A DNA stretch of 29,313 bases from Bacillota bacterium (GTDB lineage Bacteria; Eremiobacterota; SpSt-956; JAKJGF01): the NCBI GenBank assembly GCA_029555925.1, contig JAKPQU010000408.1, forward strand, positions 1 through 29,313, read 5' to 3'. The position numbers and the translations under genes are program-made. Shown here in pieces: positions 16,286 to 24,502 of this stretch (within the stretch, counting starts at the first letter, position 1; the number at the start of each line of letters is the position of its first letter). The notes under the pieces were generated by a model. It made no database searches and was not told the origin of the DNA. It saw only the letters and a list, made by a program, of their open reading frames with translations.

Positions 16286-16403
16286 TATAGTTAGTTTCAT
16301 AACAACGGGTATGACCGGTTCAGTCACAACTATGGTTATCTGTTCCTCCCGTAACGCGTAACGCGTCACGCGTTACGTATTACGCATTATGAAACTAACT
16401 ATA
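16286..16403. mobile_element. MITE-like element, copy 4 (perfect terminal repeats)
   Basis: 118 bp with perfect 17-bp inverted ends TATAGTTAGTTTCATAA (16286-16302) and TTATGAAACTAACTATA (16387-16403). The interior has a unique left part and a heptamer dyad at 16351-16385 (GTAACGC, GTAACGC, then GTCAC/GTTAC units). It ends 24 bases before the gltX start codon, leaving room for only the ribosome site, so the gltX promoter must be inside the element or upstream of it. The flanks here do not form a palindrome when the element is removed. Confidence 0.88.
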
Positions 16404-16427
16404 AATACTTTTATCTGGAGGATTATT

Positions 16428-17876
16428 ATGAATGACATAAAAGAAGTTCGTGTTCGCTTTGCTCCCAGCCCTACGGGGGAACCTCACATAGGCAATATAC
16501 GGACAGTTGTATTTAACTGGCTTTTTGCAAAAAAACATAAAGGAAAATTTATACTGAGGATTGAAGATACTGATAGAAACCGCTATCAGCCTGAAACAGT
16601 GGATGTTATAATGAACAGCCTCAGATGGCTTAACCTTACGTGGGATGAAGGTCCTGATGTAGGTGGTCCCGCAGGCCCGTATACTCAATCGGAAAGGCTT
16701 CATCTTTACAAAGAGGCTGCAGAAAAACTTGTAGAAACCGGCCATGCCTACAGATGTAACTGTTCATCGGAAAGGCTGGAACAGGTGAGAAAAGAAACAA
16801 ACGGCTATGACAGACACTGCCGTAATCTCCCGGAAGGGGCAGTATCAAAAGAAGAACCTCATGTAATAAGATTAAAGGTTCCATTGGAAGGACAGACTGT
16901 CGTAAAAGACCTTCTGAAAGGTGATATAGTCTTTGAGAACAGCAGCCAGCAGGATCTCATATTACTAAAAAGTGATGGATTTCCTACATACCATCTTGCA
17001 GTTGTCGTAGATGATGCAGCCATGGGAATTACCCATATCATAAGAGGTGATGATTGGATTCCCACAGCTCCCATTCATGTTCTTCTTTATAAATCTTTCA
17101 ACTATAATATTCCTGTTTTCTGTCATGTACCGCTTGTTATAGCAGAAGACGGTAAAAAACTGAGCAAAAGACATGGCGCAACTTCAATAAGTGAATTTAA
17201 AGCAGGCGGTTATATACCTGAAGCCCTGTTAAATTTCCTTGCTCTTCTTGGCTGGGCTCCGAGTGAAGGAGATACTCAGGAAATATTCACTGCAGAAGAA
17301 CTTGTAGAGAAATTCGCCCTGGAAAGAGTAAATGTGGCACGGGCATGTTTTTCCTATACAAAACTGAACTGGATGAATGGCATTTATATAAGAGATATGG
17401 ATAAGGAAAAACTCTTAAATTTACTGATACCTCTCTGGAAGGAAGCAGGATATATTACAGATGGAAATAAAGAGAGAGAAAAGCTACTGAAACTTACGGA
17501 ACTACTTCAGCCAAGACTGAAGGTTCTTACAGAAGCAGTTCCTATGGCTAAATTCGCTTTCACAGATGTCGATATAAGCGATAAAAACAAACTCATAGGA
17601 AAACAGATGACGGTAGAAGAGAGTATTAAAGCTTTCCAAAGAGTTTATGAGGCTTTTTCATCTATGGATAATTTCAGCGAACATACCATAAAAGAGAAAA
17701 TGGAATCCTTACTAGTCGAGCTATCGCTGGGACCAAAACAGCTCTATACCATGTTAAGATGGGCATTGACAGGAGAAAAGAATTCTCCTCCTTTATTCGG
17801 AACGATTGAAGTTACAGGTAAAGAAGAGAGTCTTGCGAGAATTAATAAAGCCATAGAAATGTTGAAAAGTCAGTAA
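16428..17876 (+). CDS. gltX: glutamyl-tRNA synthetase
   Basis: Class I aminoacyl-tRNA synthetase that charges tRNA(Glu) (or Glu/Gln) with glutamate. HIGH motif in FAPSPTGEPHIGN near the N-terminus; KMSKS equivalent KKLSKRHG; a likely zinc site CNC...YDRHC as in many bacterial GluRS. At 482 residues it has the normal length. The ATG at 16428 is chosen because GGAGG lies 6 nt upstream; the frame is open back to 16389, but that part is the end of MITE copy 4. It follows the ABC ATPase on the same strand and is probably expressed separately, given the MITE and arrays between. Confidence 0.97.
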   Translation: MNDIKEVRVRFAPSPTGEPHIGNIRTVVFNWLFAKKHKGKFILRIEDTDRNRYQPETVDVIMNSLRWLNLTWDEGPDVGGPAGPYTQSERLHLYKEAAEKLVETGHAYRCNCSSERLEQVRKETNGYDRHCRNLPEGAVSKEEPHVIRLKVPLEGQTVVKDLLKGDIVFENSSQQDLILLKSDGFPTYHLAVVVDDAAMGITHIIRGDDWIPTAPIHVLLYKSFNYNIPVFCHVPLVIAEDGKKLSKRHGATSISEFKAGGYIPEALLNFLALLGWAPSEGDTQEIFTAEELVEKFALERVNVARACFSYTKLNWMNGIYIRDMDKEKLLNLLIPLWKEAGYITDGNKEREKLLKLTELLQPRLKVLTEAVPMAKFAFTDVDISDKNKLIGKQMTVEESIKAFQRVYEAFSSMDNFSEHTIKEKMESLLVELSLGPKQLYTMLRWALTGEKNSPPLFGTIEVTGKEESLARINKAIEMLKSQ

Positions 17877-17890
17877 ATATTTGTTGATTT

Positions 17891-17923
17891 GTAACGCGTG
17901 ACGCGTGACGCGTGACGCGTTAC
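17891..17923. repeat. heptamer array/palindrome between gltX and the zinc-ribbon gene
   Basis: GTAACGC, three GTGACGC units, then GTTAC. The outer ends GTAACGCGT and ACGCGTTAC are inverted repeats. The TTA at 17920-17922 is the TAA stop of the convergent zinc-ribbon gene. Here the whole spacer between convergent genes is the array. Confidence 0.88.
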
Positions 17924-18741
17924 AGGTTCTTTCCGCATTCGGTACAGTATTTCAGATTGGCTCCACATATGGTACCACAGGCAGGACATTTAATTACAGG
18001 CATAGAAGCAGTGACTGCTTCTATACATATTGTTTCTTTCATATCTTTCAAAGGTTTTTCACATGAAGGGCAGTATGATAGAGAATCATTACAGACAGCA
18101 CCGCATCCGTCACATATCACTTCATCTGTTTTCACTGGAACTTCTCTATTAGCATCACCGTAGCCGTCTAATATTGAATTACAGTGAGGACAGATTTTAT
18201 AACTCTGATGGCACAGACTGTTACAGGAAGGGCATATTTTTTCAGGAACCATGTCTTCTTTCAGGTTGATAGTATCTTTTACTTTCTTTAATATGGTTTC
18301 ACAGTTGATGCAAAATGTTACATAAGGCGGACAGACAGTTCCGCATCGCGGGCATGCGTTTCCACTCTGTGTACTGCCAGTTCTATTATTATAAAAACGC
18401 TCCGGATTTTTCCTGAATTCAAGAAATATTTTAACTTCATCCCAGTTATAGGCCTTGAGGAATGCAATAGCTTCATCTCTGTTACAGCCTGTGGTATCCA
18501 TGGTTATCTGTATTTTATGGTTCCTTTCAAGTCCTTCAGTCAGCTGCCTGTCTTCTTCAATGAAATTAAACAATCTACCTTTTCCCCTGTTCCATGCTCC
18601 ATAAAGAAAAGCTGCACCTGTAATCATCAGTCCTCCGGGAATAAGAGAAGGAATACCGGCGGAACAGGCAGTTATAATAGTAAGAACTATACAGGACATG
18701 CCAATGATTAAATATATTTTATAACGTTCCAGGCGAATCAC
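17920..18741 (-). CDS. membrane protein with UBA/TS-N-like helix bundle and four zinc ribbons
   Basis: 273 residues. Two N-terminal membrane helices (about 8-28 and 31-50). Residues about 75-108 (ITMDTTGCNRDEAIAFLKAYNWDEV) resemble a UBA/TS-N three-helix module, as in EF-Ts and archaeal NAC. Four zinc ribbons follow with ligand pairs C130/C133-C144/C147, C170/C173-C184/C187, C210/C213-C224/C227 and C252/C255-C266/C269. Each also has a fifth cysteine four residues after the second (C137, C177, C217, C259), a regularity I do not recognise from named families. The GTG start directly follows AGGGG with almost no spacing, so the true N-terminus is uncertain. The TAA stop comes from a GTAACGC heptamer. 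Function unknown; the ribbons should face the cytoplasm. Confidence 0.75.
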   Translation of the reverse strand: MIRLERYKIYLIIGMSCIVLTIITACSAGIPSLIPGGLMITGAAFLYGAWNRGKGRLFNFIEEDRQLTEGLERNHKIQITMDTTGCNRDEAIAFLKAYNWDEVKIFLEFRKNPERFYNNRTGSTQSGNACPRCGTVCPPYVTFCINCETILKKVKDTINLKEDMVPEKICPSCNSLCHQSYKICPHCNSILDGYGDANREVPVKTDEVICDGCGAVCNDSLSYCPSCEKPLKDMKETICIEAVTASMPVIKCPACGTICGANLKYCTECGKNL

Positions 18742-18760
18742 ACCCCCTGGTATGTTACAG

Positions 18761-18859
18761 GTGACGCGTAGCGCGTGAGACGTGAGATGTGAGATGTGAG
18801 ATGTGATGGATGAGAGCGTTTATTTAAACGACCCTGCCGTTCACCCTTCACACCTCACT
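18761..18859. repeat. composite heptamer dyad with palindromic centre
   Basis: Left arm from 18761: GTGACGC, decayed units, then GTGAGAT repeated. Centre CGTTTATTTAAACG (18817-18830) followed by ACCCTGCC. Right arm TTCACCC-TTCACAC-CTCACT to about 18859. The centre is almost the palindrome rebuilt by removing MITE copy 3, so this is a natural empty relative of that locus. Confidence 0.85.
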
Positions 18860-18869
18860 ACTTACCGAA

Positions 18870-20195
18870 TCATTCCTTCAAATCATAATAATCGTAATAA
18901 TCAAGTCCCATATGAGTAATGGGATCTTCACCGCCAAGGAAACGAAGTGTATTTTTTAATTTAAGTAATTGAATAAATACATCGTGTTCCGGATATAAAG
19001 AAGGTAAATGCATGGGGCTCTTAAAATAGAAAGAGAGCCATTCCTGAATACCGTAGAATCCGACTCTCTGGGCAAGATCCATAAATATGGCAAGATCCAG
19101 AACAATAGGTGCGGCAAGTATGGAATCCCTGCATAAAAAGTTTATCTTTATCTGCATGGGATAACCGAGCCATCCGAAAATATCAATATTATCCCATCCT
19201 TCTTTATTATCTCCTCTTGGAGGATAATAATTGATTTTTACTATATGACAGAGATCCTTATATAATTCAGGATAGAGGTCAGGCTGAAGTATATAATCAA
19301 GAACTCCCAGTTTACTTACTTCCTTTGTCTTGAAAGATTCTGCATCATCAAGGACTTCTCCGTCTCTATTACCGAGTATATTGGTAGAATACCATCCTTT
19401 AACACCGAGCATTCTGGACTTCAGGCCGGGAGCTAAAATAGTTTTCATAAGAGTCTGACCTGTTTTAAAATCCTTACCCATAATCGGCAGTCTTTTTTCT
19501 CTGGCCAGTTCCCATATGGCAGGTATATCTACCGTAAGGTTAGGAGCTCCGTTAGCAAAAGGCACACCTTCCTGAAGACATGCATAGGCATAAATCATAC
19601 TCGGAGCTATGGCAGGATGATTCTTTTTCAGTCCTTCTTCAAATGCTTCAAGAGTCTTATGAACGTCATCTTCTTCAAGATAAATCTCGGTACTGCCGCA
19701 CCATACAGCAACCAGTCTGTCAAGTCTGTTTTCTTCTTTAAATTTCTTTATGTCTTCTCTTAACAGTTGTGCATAATCCCACTTTGTAGAAGCAGATTTT
19801 ATATAAGTACCATTTAACCTTTTTACATAATCAGGAGAAAAAACTCCCTTCCATGGTTTTATAGCACTCAATTCATCTTTAATCTCTTCTAGTAAGGACT
19901 TTTCAAGGACTGCTGCCTTCAGGGCTGTTTCATAGGCATTATCAGGGAATATATCCCATCCTCCAAAAACAAACTGTTTCGGATCTGCAAGAGGGATAAA
20001 ATCTTTTATAAGAGGTGCTTTTTTTTCAGTCCTTTTACCGAGTCTTATAGTTCCCATCTGTGTAAGAGAACCAAAGGGTTTTCCTATATTCTTATTAATA
20101 GCTATAACACCTGACATAAAGGTAGTAGCTACGGCACCCATACCGGGAAGCAACACTCCAAGTCTTCCCTCTTTTGATTTAATTTCTTTACTCAT
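18870..20195 (-). CDS. ino1: myo-inositol-1-phosphate synthase
   Basis: Converts glucose 6-phosphate to inositol 1-phosphate (1D-myo-inositol 3-phosphate) using NAD internally; the product feeds phosphatidylinositol-type lipids or compatible solutes. Seen: N-terminal NAD-binding glycine stretch GVLLPGMGAVATTF (13-26), NGAPNLTVDIP (about 215-225), the family signature GKDFKTGQT (about 240-248) and NILGNRDGEVL (about 272-282). The 441-residue length fits bacterial members. Start: AAGGAG 8 nt before the ATG. It stands alone between heptamer dyads; no inositol phosphatase or lipid transferase is adjacent. Confidence 0.93.
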   Translation of the reverse strand: MSKEIKSKEGRLGVLLPGMGAVATTFMSGVIAINKNIGKPFGSLTQMGTIRLGKRTEKKAPLIKDFIPLADPKQFVFGGWDIFPDNAYETALKAAVLEKSLLEEIKDELSAIKPWKGVFSPDYVKRLNGTYIKSASTKWDYAQLLREDIKKFKEENRLDRLVAVWCGSTEIYLEEDDVHKTLEAFEEGLKKNHPAIAPSMIYAYACLQEGVPFANGAPNLTVDIPAIWELAREKRLPIMGKDFKTGQTLMKTILAPGLKSRMLGVKGWYSTNILGNRDGEVLDDAESFKTKEVSKLGVLDYILQPDLYPELYKDLCHIVKINYYPPRGDNKEGWDNIDIFGWLGYPMQIKINFLCRDSILAAPIVLDLAIFMDLAQRVGFYGIQEWLSFYFKSPMHLPSLYPEHDVFIQLLKLKNTLRFLGGEDPITHMGLDYYDYYDLKE

Positions 20196-20218
20196 GTAAA
20201 ACGCTCCTTATTTTAAAC

Positions 20219-20250
20219 CGTGACGCGTGACGCTGACGCGTCACGCGAGG
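20219..20250. repeat. heptamer hairpin upstream of the inositol synthase gene
   Basis: CGCGTGACGC (20224-20233), a four-base loop TGAC, then GCGTCACGCG (20238-20247): a perfect 10-bp stem, the tightest hairpin of this repeat family in the window. There is no T-run, so it does not look like a classical terminator. Confidence 0.85.
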
Positions 20251-20372
20251 CAATGTGAACAGTCTGAACAGTCATATGTCTCACGATTTATCATTAAACT
20301 TTATTTTGAACATTCGACATATAGATATTTAAACCTTCTACAAATAATATTTCAAAAGTTTTAGAATTATAG

Positions 20373-20378
20373 TATAAT
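20373..20378 (+). promoter_or_regulatory. probable -10 element for the GT-C-like gene
   Basis: TATAAT in a very AT-rich stretch (AGTATAATAT), 39 bases before the GTG start. No good -35 at 17 bp, so this is only a partial promoter call. Confidence 0.4.
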
Positions 20379-20416
20379 ATAAAAATTATATAAATAATAT
20401 AATAAAGGAGTTTTTT

Positions 20417-22264
20417 GTGAAAGAAGAAAAAACAGAAACACTGGATTTCGAAAAAATCATACTGAATGTTACTCTATTATTACCGGCTATCTTCATAGCT
20501 ATATTACTGCTTATGATTACAACCCTGACCTGTATAGGAGCAGGTGACACATGGTGGTATCTTGCATGCGGGAGATATATAGTGGAAAACAGGACTGTGC
20601 CGCAGACAGATGTTTTCTCCCATACTTTTTACGGTAAAGAATGGATTAATTCCGAATGGCTGACAAATGTAGTATTTTACCTTATATATTCAGACTTCGG
20701 AAGAGAGGGTCTTGCAGTATATAAAATAATCATGGTAACTGTAATATTTTCTCTCGTACTGTTCAGAGTCTATCGTAAGACCGGCAATTACCAGTATGTA
20801 TTGATATGTTTATTTATTTTATCCTTTGTAGGAAAAATTTTTCTGGATATAAGAGCACAGCTTTCCACATTTATATTCATAAATATTTCTGTCTTATTAT
20901 TTGACCTGTACAGAGAGGGAAAAAGATGGGTAATCTATATAATCCCTGTAATGATGATACCATGGGTCAATCTTCATGGAGGATATATGTATATTTTCTT
21001 TATCCTCTGGTGTTATTTTATGGGGGAAGTAATTGACAGATTTATTGGAAAATACGATAAAAACAATAAGGAAAAAAAAGGAACGTCTCTCATCATATTG
21101 CCTGTGATGATGATTATATGCTTTTTTGTCTGTCTCATAAATCCCTATGGCATAAGAGTTTATGAATTTCCGTTTAAAATTCTTCATCAGCCAAGTTTTA
21201 AAGATACACTGGAATGGCTTCCTCCTTTAACATGGAAATTTCCTTTTTACAGTGACATAATGGCCTTTACATGTCCTTCTATTTATATTCCCTATACAAT
21301 AGTATTTTTAATATTTTCCATGCTTTCATGGAGAAGATTATATACGGGAGAATTCTTTATAAGCTATCTTACCCTTTTTATGTCAATCAGCTCCAGAAGA
21401 TTTATACCTCTTTTCATATTTGTTTCTTCTCCTTTATTATTTCAGGCTTTCAGTATGGCTGCCGGAAATATCATCAGACGGCTAGAAAATAACAGATCCG
21501 TAATATTTTTACAGAAACATAACAGAATGATATCTCTATTTACCATGATGATTGCAGTATTTTTTTTATACGCCTATATACTCTATATGCAGATATTCCC
21601 GGGAGTAATAGCTTCTGGAAGCTTATTTAATTATATGACGGTAGATTATTCATTTCCTAAGGCATCATGTGAGTTTCTAAGGGTTAATAAAATAAAAGGA
21701 AAACTCCTGAATTATTATAACTGGGGAGGATATATTTACTGGAATCTCTTCCCTGACAATCCGGGCTTTATTGACGGAAGAGCTCATGGAGTCTATGATG
21801 AAAAACTTTATGATGAGTACAAACTGCTGGGCAGCAGAGACGGATGGCTCGAATTCGACGACAGAGGAATGGAAATTTTAGGAAAAAGTCTTACAAAAAA
21901 TAAATTTGATATAATCAACATGATGAAAAATAGAGTATTTACACCTGATACGATTACGTTTAAATTAAGAGAACTGAATTTTCAGGAAGATGAAATTGAC
22001 CTTGTAAAAAAACTGATGGTAAGGGTTAACTGGGAGAAAATCGTAGATCTATATAACATAGATATAATTTTTATAAATAAGGTTGTAAACAATGACCTGG
22101 CTCAACTCGTTATTCAAAAACAGGATAAATGGCTTTACATTTATCAGGACAATAATGCCCTTATATTTTTACGTAATAATGAAAAAAATAAAGCCCTGGT
22201 AGAAAATCTTATAAAAGGTAAACTCTTTATTCCGGAAGAAGCAAAGAAATATTACCAGAAATAG
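20417..22264 (+). CDS. multi-span membrane protein, GT-C glycosyltransferase-like
   Basis: 615 residues, about 10 membrane helices, no relatives in the window apart from the more distant 27-kb protein. The first external loop has GDTWWYLACGRYIVENRTVP, with an acidic residue where GT-C transferases (GT39, Pgl/ALG type) keep their catalytic Asp, followed by DVFSHTFYGKEWINSEWL. The last 200 residues are soluble and include YNWGGYIYW and FIDGRAHGVYDE. This pattern fits lipid-linked sugar transferases with a C-terminal periplasmic domain; acceptor and sugar are unknown. Start GTG 20417 has AAAGGAG 6 nt before. No operon partners. Confidence 0.65.
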   Translation: MKEEKTETLDFEKIILNVTLLLPAIFIAILLLMITTLTCIGAGDTWWYLACGRYIVENRTVPQTDVFSHTFYGKEWINSEWLTNVVFYLIYSDFGREGLAVYKIIMVTVIFSLVLFRVYRKTGNYQYVLICLFILSFVGKIFLDIRAQLSTFIFINISVLLFDLYREGKRWVIYIIPVMMIPWVNLHGGYMYIFFILWCYFMGEVIDRFIGKYDKNNKEKKGTSLIILPVMMIICFFVCLINPYGIRVYEFPFKILHQPSFKDTLEWLPPLTWKFPFYSDIMAFTCPSIYIPYTIVFLIFSMLSWRRLYTGEFFISYLTLFMSISSRRFIPLFIFVSSPLLFQAFSMAAGNIIRRLENNRSVIFLQKHNRMISLFTMMIAVFFLYAYILYMQIFPGVIASGSLFNYMTVDYSFPKASCEFLRVNKIKGKLLNYYNWGGYIYWNLFPDNPGFIDGRAHGVYDEKLYDEYKLLGSRDGWLEFDDRGMEILGKSLTKNKFDIINMMKNRVFTPDTITFKLRELNFQEDEIDLVKKLMVRVNWEKIVDLYNIDIIFINKVVNNDLAQLVIQKQDKWLYIYQDNNALIFLRNNEKNKALVENLIKGKLFIPEEAKKYYQK

Positions 22265-22270
22265 TAATAC

Positions 22271-22299
22271 TTGACTTTCTCTTTTATTTTTTGTAATAT
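22271..22299 (+). promoter_or_regulatory. promoter for htpG
   Basis: TTGACT (22271-22276), 17-bp spacer, TAATAT (22294-22299). If used, the leader of about 105 nt would contain the whole heptamer dyad at 22317-22389. No CIRCE element (TTAGCACTC-N9-GAGTGCTAA) is present, so HrcA control is not indicated. Confidence 0.5.
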
Positions 22300-22316
22300 A
22301 TTTTTTTGAAAAATAA

Positions 22317-22389
22317 GTAGTGAGTAGTGAGCAACTTACCCCACGCGTGACGCGTCACGATTATAATGCATCACGCATCACAACTCACG
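22317..22389. repeat. heptamer dyad in the htpG leader region
   Basis: Left arm GTAGTGAGTAGTGAGCA, a central perfect palindrome CGTGACGCGTCACG, right arm GCATCACGCATCACAACTCACG. It ends about 10 bases before the AGAGGTGA ribosome site of htpG. Confidence 0.85.
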
Positions 22390-22411
22390 ATTTATAAAAA
22401 GAGGTGATTTT

Positions 22412-24289
22412 ATGGAAAAAATGGAATTTAAAACAGAGGTAAAACAGTTATTAGATTTAATGATTCACTCACTTTATACAAACAAAGAAATTTTCCTGAG
22501 AGAACTTCTATCCAATGCATCAGATGCCATAGACAAAGCCAGATATGAGTCTCTTACAAACAGCGATATTTTAGAGGGAAATGAAGAATGGAAAATTAAA
22601 ATCATCCCTGATAAAGAGGCGAAAACCCTTACAATAAGAGACAATGGCATTGGTATGACAAAAGAAGACATAATCAGAGAACTTGGAACTATTGCCCATT
22701 CGGGCACTAAAGAATTCTTAAAAGCTCTGAAAGAAAAAGAGGTAAGAGATAATCCCGAATTAATAGGACAGTTCGGCGTCGGTTTCTATTCTTCCTTTAT
22801 GGTAGCAGATAAGGTTACGGTTATATCAAGAAAAGGAGGGACAAAAGGCGGCACGAAATGGGAATCCGCTGCAGATGAAACATTTACGGTAGAAGAAGTG
22901 GAAAAAGAACACAGAGGAACAGATGTTATAGTACATTTAAAAGAAGATGAACATAAATATCTGGAAAGCTGGGAAATAAGGAACATAATAAGAAAATACT
23001 CTGATTATATAGAACATCCCATAGTTATGGATGTGGAAAAAACAGGTGAAAACAACACAAAAACAATTGAAGAAGAAACACTGAATTCACAGAAAGCCAT
23101 ATGGCTTAAATCTAAATCAGACATAACAGACAGTGAATACAATGAATTCTACAAACATCTTTCCAGAGATATATCAGATCCTGCAAAGGTAATTCACTAT
23201 AAAGCAGAAGGAACATCTGAATTTACCGCCTTACTCTATATACCGGGCAAAAAGCCTTTCGATATATTCTACAGAGATTTTAAATATGGCCCCACACTTT
23301 ACGTAAAAAGGGTGCAGATAATGTCTAACTGTGAGGAATTACTCCCTGTTTATCTCAGATTTGTAAAAGGTGTTGTAGATTCGTCCGATCTGCCTTTGAA
23401 TATCTCAAGAGAAATACTGCAGAATAACCGTCAGGTAGAGATTATCAAAAATAATCTTACCAAAAAAATAATTGATACACTCTCTGAAATGAAAAAGGAT
23501 GAATATGAGAAATATCTTGAATTTTATAAAGAATTCGGTAAAATCTTAAAAGAAGGCATACATTATGATTTCTCCAAAAGGGAAGTGCTGGCAGAGCTTC
23601 TGCTTTTACAATCTACAAAAACAGATGCCTCTTCTTTCACAACCTTCGAAAAATATGTTCAGAACATGAAAGAAGGCCAGGAAGAAATTTACTATATTAC
23701 AGGCACATCCCGCGATGAAGTCATAAATTCTCCCTACCTGGAAGCCTTTAAAGAAAAAGACTATGAAGTCCTTATAATGTTAGAAGAAGTAGATGATATT
23801 ATAATGAGCAGTCTTTATGACTATAAAGGCAAAAAGGTCAAATCAGTAATAAAAGGTGATATAAAGCTCGATAAAACTGAAGAAACTCAGAAAGAAACAG
23901 AAAAGAAAAAGTATGAAAAGCTTATTGATTTTATCAAGGAAGAGCTTAAAAATGACGTAAAAGATGTCCGCCTCTCGGGAAGGCTTAAAGATTCGTTATG
24001 CTGTCTTGTAGCAGATGAAGGGGATATGGATCCTCAGATGGAAAAGATATTGCAGGCTATGGGGCAGAATGTACCGGGAGCCAGAAGAATACTTGAAATA
24101 AATCCTGCTCACAGGGTAGTAGAGTCTATGAATAAAATATTTGAAGAAAACAGTAGCAGTGATTTACTGAAAGAATATACACTGCTGCTTTACGATCAGG
24201 CACTTTTACTGGAAGGCTCAAGGCCCAAGGATCCGGTTTTATTTACTAAAGCCGTAACAAAACTTATGGCAGAGAATGTAAATCAGTGA
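22412..24289 (+). CDS. htpG: HSP90-family molecular chaperone HtpG
   Basis: Bacterial Hsp90: an ATP-dependent cytosolic chaperone dimer. GHKL ATPase motifs are intact: FLRELLSNASDAIDKARY (motif I with the catalytic Glu), DNGIGMTKEDI, and GQFGVGFYSSFMVAD. The middle domain contains LPLNISREILQNNR with the ATP-contacting arginine, and the C-terminal dimerisation domain is complete. 625 residues is normal. Start: AGAGGTGA 5 nt before the ATG. The stop TGA (24287-24289) is the TGA of the first GTGACCA heptamer of the downstream array. It is a single gene with its own promoter. Confidence 0.97.
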   Translation: MEKMEFKTEVKQLLDLMIHSLYTNKEIFLRELLSNASDAIDKARYESLTNSDILEGNEEWKIKIIPDKEAKTLTIRDNGIGMTKEDIIRELGTIAHSGTKEFLKALKEKEVRDNPELIGQFGVGFYSSFMVADKVTVISRKGGTKGGTKWESAADETFTVEEVEKEHRGTDVIVHLKEDEHKYLESWEIRNIIRKYSDYIEHPIVMDVEKTGENNTKTIEEETLNSQKAIWLKSKSDITDSEYNEFYKHLSRDISDPAKVIHYKAEGTSEFTALLYIPGKKPFDIFYRDFKYGPTLYVKRVQIMSNCEELLPVYLRFVKGVVDSSDLPLNISREILQNNRQVEIIKNNLTKKIIDTLSEMKKDEYEKYLEFYKEFGKILKEGIHYDFSKREVLAELLLLQSTKTDASSFTTFEKYVQNMKEGQEEIYYITGTSRDEVINSPYLEAFKEKDYEVLIMLEEVDDIIMSSLYDYKGKKVKSVIKGDIKLDKTEETQKETEKKKYEKLIDFIKEELKNDVKDVRLSGRLKDSLCCLVADEGDMDPQMEKILQAMGQNVPGARRILEINPAHRVVESMNKIFEENSSSDLLKEYTLLLYDQALLLEGSRPKDPVLFTKAVTKLMAENVNQ

Positions 24290-24345
24290 CCAGTGAGCAG
24301 TGACCAGTTACCACCGGGTAGTGAGTAAAAAAACTCACTGATCAC
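24286..24345. repeat. heptamer dyad at the htpG 3' end
   Basis: Left arm GTGACCA-GTGAGCA-GTGACCA-GTTACCA, then the hairpin GTGAGT-AAAAAA-ACTCAC (24321-24338), then GATCAC. It supplies the htpG stop codon and may act as the 3' end structure of its mRNA. Confidence 0.82.
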
Positions 24346-24367
24346 GGTTAACTACTAGTAGTTAACC
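24346..24367. repeat. perfect 22-bp palindrome
   Basis: GGTTAACTACT followed immediately by its reverse complement AGTAGTTAACC, with no loop. It lies between the htpG 3' array and the CATTGCGAGCGAAGC-type repeat. It could be a protein-binding site or the scar of a palindromic repeat. Confidence 0.75.
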
Positions 24368-24389
24368 ACAATGATTTTGATGGGTAAAC

Positions 24390-24478
24390 TGTGTCATTGC
24401 GAGCGAAGCGAAGCAATCCCAATGATAGAAATTAATACTGCGGGATTGCTTCGTTGCTTTGCTCCTCACAATGACACA
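24390..24478. repeat. 89-bp palindromic repeat, CATTGCGAGCGAAGC type
   Basis: The left arm TGTGTCATTGCGAGCGAAGC continues AAGCAATCCC. The right arm GGGATTGCTTCG...CTCCTCACAATGACACA is its imperfect inverted copy, around a short AT-rich centre. I recall similar palindromes dispersed in many unrelated bacterial genomes. It sits between the 3' ends of htpG and elbB, typical of REP-like elements. Confidence 0.85.
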
Positions 24479-24502
24479 CATTCCGATTAAGATGGCAGTC
24501 TA

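Noticed and set aside
16286..16427. MITE copy 4 as a promoter or riboswitch for gltX
   Set aside because: The outward end has TATAAA, but no -35 at normal spacing, and there is no T-box (no specifier stem or T-box sequence).
17912..18163. Plus-strand ORF opposite the zinc-ribbon gene
   Set aside because: Antisense shadow; the minus frame has four regular cysteine motifs.
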